DNA from: Pteria penguin
Taxonomy: Eukaryota; Mollusca; Bivalvia; Pterioida; Pteriidae
Assembly: GCA_035048485.1 (NCBI GenBank)
Contig: CM068583.1
Location: 70,564,731 to 70,628,730 of the forward strand
Direction of reading: 5' to 3'
DNA length: 64,000 nucleotides
In this document: positions 59,136 through 64,000 of the stretch, one piece after another
Layout: the number at the start of each line of letters is the position of its first letter
Numbering within the stretch: the first letter of the stretch is position 1
The notes under the pieces: generated by a model
The model's input: only the letters and a program-made list of their open reading frames with translations
Database searches by the model: none
Told to the model about the DNA's origin: nothing
Translations under genes and position numbers: made by a program

Positions 59136-59473
59136 TGGAATGCGCCCGGTTCCCACTATGTGTTGACAGTAATTTTAAGAAGCCCACTATAGTAGAGACT
59201 CGTTTTACCAACTCGTTCATCTATAACGTCACTTTACTAGAGCGATATTCGTATTATCGATGTGATCCTCCGGAAGAGAAGTATGGCTTAGGCAGTGACG
59301 GCAAGCAGTGGTGGGTATACCACGGATGTGGCGGAGTGTTCGCAGTGCGCGAATGCACAGAAAAACCGAACACGAAGCTCATTCAGAAACCAAAGGATAA
59401 AATCAAAAGCCATCATAAAGAAATTGACAGAAAATGCAGAGAGCAACTAGGCCTTATACCGGATGAAATGATG
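59136..59473 (+). CDS. body exon of the secreted Cys-containing protein
   Basis: An ACCTTACAG acceptor (phase 1) opens 338 nt ending phase 0 at ATGATG|GTATGA. It encodes about 112 residues. Six cysteines are spread as ECARFPLC, YRCDPP, HGCGG, VRECTE and DRKCRE, with one NVT glycosylation sequon. The central KQWWVYHGCGGVFAVREC recalls the W-V-x-GC-x-x-F-x-V-x-C pattern seen in several small invertebrate secreted or lectin-like proteins, but I cannot assign a family. The C-terminal third is Lys/His-rich. If the donor is not used, TGA at 59477-59479 stops the protein one codon later. Function unknown. Confidence 0.75.
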
Positions 59474-59945
59474 GTATGATATGTAACTAGACTGTATACC
59501 TTACTTAATGATGATTTGAGGTATATATTTTCGTGTATTAACTTTACCTCATACCAAACGAAATGGTGATTTGGTATATTCTTGTAAATTATCTATAAGG
59601 CCTTATACCCGACGAAATGATGGTATGATGCATTCCTCTTTATTAATTATGGCCTCAAACCTTACGAAATGATGATATTATGTATTCCTCTTTATTAATT
59701 ATGGCCTCAAACCTTACGAAATGATGGTATGATGTATTCCTCTTTATTAATTATGGCCTCAAACCTTACGAAATGATGGTATGATGTGTTCTTCTTTATT
59801 AATTATGGCCTCAAACCTTACGAAATGATGGTATGATGTATTCATCTTTATTAATTATGGCCTCAAACCTTACGAAATGATGATATGATGTATTCCTCTT
59901 TATCAATTATGGCCTCAAACCTTACGAAATGATGGTATGATGTGT
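59436..59945. repeat. 52-bp array made from an exon end and donor
   Basis: About eight units contain CTTACGAAATGATGGTATGA and TTATGGCCTCAAAC. The first is the coding end of the 59136-59473 exon (GGCCTTATACCGGATGAAAT then GATGGTATGA). Later units drift but keep ATGATG|GTATGA, the donor. Period 52 bp (59651 and 59703). Confidence 0.85.
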
Positions 59946-60089
59946 CTTAGTCATATCCGAGGATATCACATCCGTACATGTATTTTCTCATTCGTTGATT
60001 GAACCTATAAATTCTAAATCTCTTGTGTATCTGCAAACACTCACGATGTTTTTTATTAGACCACTTATCTGACTGTATTCTACTTACAG

Positions 60090-60116
60090 GAAAAGGAGAA
60101 AGTTACAGCATTCTAG
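60090..60116 (+). CDS. terminal exon of the secreted protein
   Basis: A TTCTACTTACAG acceptor is followed in phase 0 by EKEKVTAF and TAG at 60114-60116. The phase matches the donor after 59473. A poly(A) signal AATAAA lies at 60261-60266. Joined with 57155-57224 and 59136-59473, the coding length is 435 nt, or 144 residues. The short charged tail continues the Lys/Glu-rich C-terminus. Confidence 0.6.
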   Translation, partial: EKEKVTAF

Positions 60117-60260
60117 ATCCAATAAGAAGTCTATCTTATTTGGCTAGTACTCAGTCAAAGCATACCTGTTATGGATAACACATCAACAATAAGAAACAGC
60201 AGTATCAATTCATGTCTCCAATTTCTTTATACAATAATTTATTGACAGAAAAACAAGAGA

Positions 60261-60275
60261 AATAAATCTATTTAT
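60261..60275. terminator. poly(A) signals on both strands
   Basis: AATAAA at 60261-60266 on the plus strand, and TTTATT at about 60270-60275, which is AATAAA on the minus strand. The pair suits two convergent genes ending here. Confidence 0.5.
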
Positions 60276-60429
60276 TGTTAACATGTTTTACGATACATAT
60301 AATTTACAATACCAACATGTAAAGAACACTAACATAATGTTATAGAAAACAATGGTCATAAATTAAAGAACAATGACAATGCCAACAATTACAGAGAATA
60401 CACAGGGATTAGCCTCGAAATTCAGCTAG

Positions 60430-60700
60430 AATTTAGATGTCTGACGAGATTTAACAAGGAATTAGCCCCAAGGTCCGGCAATATCTACTAGTCGAGATTC
60501 AACAAAGAATCAGCCCCAAGGTCCGGCAATATCTGCCAGTCAAGATTCAAAAAGAAATTACCCTGAAAGTCGGTAATATCTGACAAGATTTAATAAGGAA
60601 TTAGCCCCAAGGTCCGACAATACCTGTCAGACGAGATTCAACAAAGAATTAGCCCCAAGGTCCGGCAATATCTGCCAGAAGAGATTCAACAAGGAATTGG
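60430..60700. repeat. ~60-bp diverged minisatellite
   Basis: About five irregular units contain AAGGTCCGGCAATATCTGCC and GAGATTCAACAAAGAATTAG. It lies in the region that would be the 3' UTR of the putative minus-strand gene. Confidence 0.8.
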
Positions 60701-60786
60701 CAATATCTGCATGACGAAAAGAAGGGGGATGCAATACATATATTATCAATCCTAGTTCTGATTCTTTAATAGTGATTTCTGTTGCT

Positions 60787-60836
60787 CTAAAATGCGTCGA
60801 TCTTGTTGCGACGAGCTCTGGCTTCCTTGCTAATAC
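60787..60836 (-). CDS. candidate terminal exon of a convergent minus-strand gene
   Basis: On the minus strand a TTTCTGTCTGATTGTAG acceptor is followed in phase 1 by ISKEARARRNKIDAF and TAG at 60789-60787. The basic tail is short, and no domain is visible. A minus-strand AATAAA near 60270 could be its poly(A) signal. Upstream exons were not found before the window ends in satellite DNA. It is supported only by splice signal, phase and stop. Confidence 0.35.
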
Positions 60837-60990
60837 CTACAATCAGACAGAAATCAGATTTCTTAGTAATTTAATAAATGTTAAGGAGGAAGTAAACCCC
60901 AGACCGTTTTCAATTGACCATTCCTTCCATCTGCATATAGGATAGACCGAGTTTATCTATTCCTCCCATCTGCATGTAGCATAGATCTTT

Positions 60991-61248
60991 TTTGATTGAT
61001 TAATGTTTTACGTGACTCCACGATTATTTCACGTATATGTGGACGGCATCTGCCTGATGCATCGCATAGAAATTTATACCTGTGCAAATGACCCACCTAA
61101 ATCAGTGAAGGAAGGATCTTTTACGTGCCACGCCTACCGTGACATGGGACCTCGGTTTTTACAGAGCACCGATGTGCCCAGGGCGGGAGTCGAACCCTGG
61201 TCTTCTGGTCACAAGCCGAGCACCTCATCCACTGGGCTACACCGGCTT
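60991..61248 (-). mobile_element. tRNA-derived SINE, family 1, inverted copy
   Basis: On the minus strand the head AAGCCGGTGTAGCCCAGTGG and B-box GGGTTCGACTCCC (about 61248 down to 61180) is followed by GTAAAAACCGAGG and a tail with ATATACGTGAAAT ending CAATCAA. The order matches the copy at 557-822. Body sequence differs at several positions, so the two insertions are not recent sisters. Confidence 0.8.
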
Positions 61249-61254
61249 GTTGAT

Positions 61255-61450
61255 CCATTCATCTATATATAAGATAAATTGAGTTGATCCATTCATCTTA
61301 TCTGCATATAGGATAGACCGAGTGGACCCATTCCTCCCAAATGCATATAGGATAGGTCTGCATATAAAATAGGTTAAATCGATTCAATACTACCGTCTGC
61401 GTATAGGATAGATCGATTTGATCAGTTCTTCCCACCTACATCCATCGAAG
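61255..61450. repeat. ~39-bp diverged repeat
   Basis: Units containing GATCCATTCATCTTATCTGC and ATATAGGATAGACCGAG occur on both sides of the SINE (from about 60915), which was inserted into this array. Confidence 0.7.
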
Positions 61451-62235
61451 TTATAAATCTGTGACATACATATATCAAAACTTATGACAATATTTCTTGT
61501 ACGGATTGATATTTCTACTAAGATATCAAGTCTATAGACTGAAGAAAATAAGAATTATTCTAAACATAAGGAATATCTCCCTCATGCATAACCCAGTCCT
61601 TAGTTGGGGTCTTTGAATCTTACTTTTATGTCATTTTAGTAATGGGTTCGCTTTTCAAATGTTTATACTTTTGACTTCTACCGTTTTAACTCTAGCATCA
61701 CTGAAGAGACATTCGTTGCGCATCTGGTGCACAGAATCTGATTAATACCGCTGGTTAATATAACTGGTTAATACCACTGGTTAATATAACTGGTTAATAT
61801 AACTGGTTAATACCACTGCTGGTGGACTATCAGTTCCCGGAGGTGTCCCGAGTCCAGTTTTCAGTACATCTGTACCGACCCGAAATAAATATTTCAGTCT
61901 TACTGTGTGGTGAAATATGTAAATTATTCTAAAACTAGGAAGTATCTCCCTCATGTATAGTTCTGTCCTTAGATGGATTCTTACTGTGGTCTTGAGCTTG
62001 CTCTTCAAATATTTATACTTTCTATTTCCACAGTTTAGCAGTCTTCAGCAAATTAATACACGAGTATATGTTCTGGTATTTATACGTAGTCTTACAATTA
62101 ATACACCGTATAAATAATATATTCCATTAACCTCAAAATATATAGGAAAAATGTATTCACACAGTAATGAACAGATGTGATTAATGTACAACAAAGATTA
62201 TATAACAAAAACTGAAAAAGGAGGAAGGAACATAT
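61451..62235. other. unassigned DNA with short duplications
   Basis: Two related blocks (about 61547 and 61915) share ATTATTCTAAA and TATCTCCCTCATG. A short ACTGGTTAATA repeat lies at 61740-61820. No gene is visible. Confidence 0.45.
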
Positions 62236-62239
62236 TTAT

Positions 62240-64000
62240 ATAAAGAGAGTAAGCAATAGCCAGGTATAAAGTGATAGTAACTTTTACAGCAGTATTATAT
62301 GGTCCAATAGCCAGATACAAATTGATAGTAACTAATACAACGGTATGATATGATACAATAGAGCCAGACACAAAGGGATAGTAACTAATACAACAGTAAG
62401 ATACGATACAATAGCCAGATACAAAGGGATATTAACTAATACAACAGTAAGATACGATACAATAGCCAGATACAAAGTGATAGTAACTAATACAACGGGA
62501 TAGTAACTAATACAACAGTAAGATACGATACAATAGTCAGATAGAAAGGGATAGTAACTAATACAACAGTAAGATACGATACAATAGCCAGATACAAAAG
62601 GATAGTAACTAATACAACGGGATAGGAACTAATACAACAGTAAGATACGATACAATAACCAGATACAAAGTGATATTAACTAATACAACAGTAAGATACG
62701 ATACAATAGCCAGATACAAAGTGATAGTAACTAATACAACGGGATAGGAACTAATACAACAGTAAGATACGATACAATAGCCAGATACAAAGAGATAGTA
62801 ACTAATACAACAGTAAGATACGATACAATAGCCAGATACAAAGGGATAGTAACTAATACAACAGTAAGACACGATACAATAGCCAGATACAAAGGGATAG
62901 TAACTAATACAACAGTAAGATACGATACAATAGCCAGATACAAAGGGATAGTAACTAATGCAACAGTAAGATACGATACAATAGCCAGATACAAAGGGAT
63001 AGTAACTAATACAACAGTAAGATACGATACAATAGCCAGATACAAAGGGATAGTAACTAATACAACAGTAAGATACGATACAATAGCCAGATACAAAGGG
63101 ATAGTAACTAATACAACAGTAAGATACGATACAATAGTCAGATACAAAGGGATAGTAACTAATACAACAGTAAGATACGATACAATAGCCAGATACAAAG
63201 GGATAGTAACTAATACAACAGTAAGATACGATACAATAGCCAGATACAAAGGGATAGTAACTAATACAACAGTAAGATACGATACAATAGCCAGATACAA
63301 AGGGATAGTAACTAATACAACAGTAAGATACGATACAATAGCCAGTTACAAAGGGATATTAACTAATACAACAGTAAGATACGATACAATAGCCAGATAC
63401 AAAGGGATATTAACTAATACAACAGTAAGATACGATACAATAGCCAGATACAAAGGGATATTAGCTAATACAACAGTAAGATACGATGCAATAGCCAGAT
63501 ACAAAGGGATATTAACTAATACAACAGTAAGATACGATACAATTGTCAGATAGAAAGGGATGGTAACTTAAATAACAGTAAGGTACGATACAATAGCCAG
63601 ATACAAAGGGATAGTAACTTATACAATAGTAAGATATGACACAATAGTCAGATATATATGTAAAGTGATGGTTACTTTTGCAACAGTAAGATAAGTGACA
63701 TAGCCAGATACGAAGAGATAGGAACTTATACAACAGTAAGATATGATACAATAGACAGAAACAATGTGATTATACCTCATACAACAGTAAGATATGGTGT
63801 AATTAGCAGATACAAAGAGAAAGTAACTGATACAGCAGTAAGATATGGTACAATAGCTAGATACGAAGTGAAAGTGTTAATAAATTATACAACAGTAAAA
63901 TATGATACAATAGCCAGATACAAAGTGAAATTGATAGTAACTTACATGTATACCACAGTAAGATATGATAAAATAGCCAGATACAAAACGAAAGTGATAG
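62240..64000. repeat. 51-bp minisatellite, runs off the window end
   Basis: Units contain AGATACAAAGGGATAGTAAC and TAATACAACAGTAAGATACG plus ATACAATAGCC (62881 and 62932 matched). Outer units are diverged and central ones (62750-63500) nearly identical. As 51 is 17 codons, a minus-strand frame of 189 codons with LVTIPLYLAIVSYLTVV repeats stays open; it is treated as a by-product. Confidence 0.95.

Noticed and set aside
62731..63300. Minus-strand ORF of hydrophobic 17-residue repeats resembling a multi-pass membrane protein
   Set aside because: It is the direct translation of a 51-bp AT-rich tandem unit and contains no non-repeat sequence.

Overview
The window looks like genomic DNA from a bivalve mollusc or close relative. 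The grounds are GT-AG split genes with almost exclusively phase-1 introns, ShK-type six-cysteine exons joined to Thr/Pro/Ser-rich mucin-like exons, tRNA-derived SINEs, a Ty3/Gypsy retrotransposon, and mobile elements ending in AGCTCACC-type hairpins of the sort common in bivalve genomes. The species cannot be named from sequence alone. More than half of the 64 kb is tandem repeat: about 30 different arrays with units of roughly 10 to 71 bp.

Region 1 (1 to ~23.3 kb, + strand) holds a secreted or surface mucin-like gene or gene pair. Two ShK exons (879-983, 1336-1482) are followed by two candidate terminal exons (1899-2092, 2337-2428). Then comes a phase-compatible series of exons from 4033 to 18446 that ends with two further ShK exons and a last coding exon at 23165-23171 with a poly(A) signal at 23308. 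The exons encode Thr/Pro/Ser linkers, a 10-residue repeat and a Gly/Ser tract. Most of the longer introns hold a private minisatellite; the largest is a 4.4 kb, 34-bp satellite in the last intron. No signal-peptide exon was found, so the 5' end probably lies to the left of the window.

Region 2 (23.4-36.8 kb) is a nest of mobile elements. Two copies of one non-coding element lie head to head in a 4.9 kb inverted repeat. Next to them is a complete-looking but coding-defective Ty3/Gypsy element (28756-35259, minus strand) with 121-bp LTRs, inserted into a 38-bp tandem array with a 4-bp target duplication.

Region 3 (36.8-56.8 kb) is almost all satellite DNA (61-, 28-, 71-, 20-, 33-, 29-, 40- and 39-bp units) with a SINE-like palindrome, a tRNA-like insertion and islands of unassigned DNA. 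No convincing gene is visible, apart from a possible non-coding first exon ending at 42480.

Region 4 (57.1-60.3 kb, + strand) is a small secreted-protein gene: a signal-peptide exon, a cysteine-containing body exon and an 8-codon last exon, about 144 residues in total. A candidate terminal exon of a convergent minus-strand gene lies at 60787-60836. The window ends inside a 51-bp array.

The most unusual signal is that several minisatellites are made from splice junctions. A 44-bp array repeats an exon 3' end with its donor site; 50-bp and 58-bp arrays repeat an acceptor with the start of the following exon; and a 52-bp array repeats an exon end with its donor and an overlapping stop. These arrays lie beside the exons they derive from in two separate genes.
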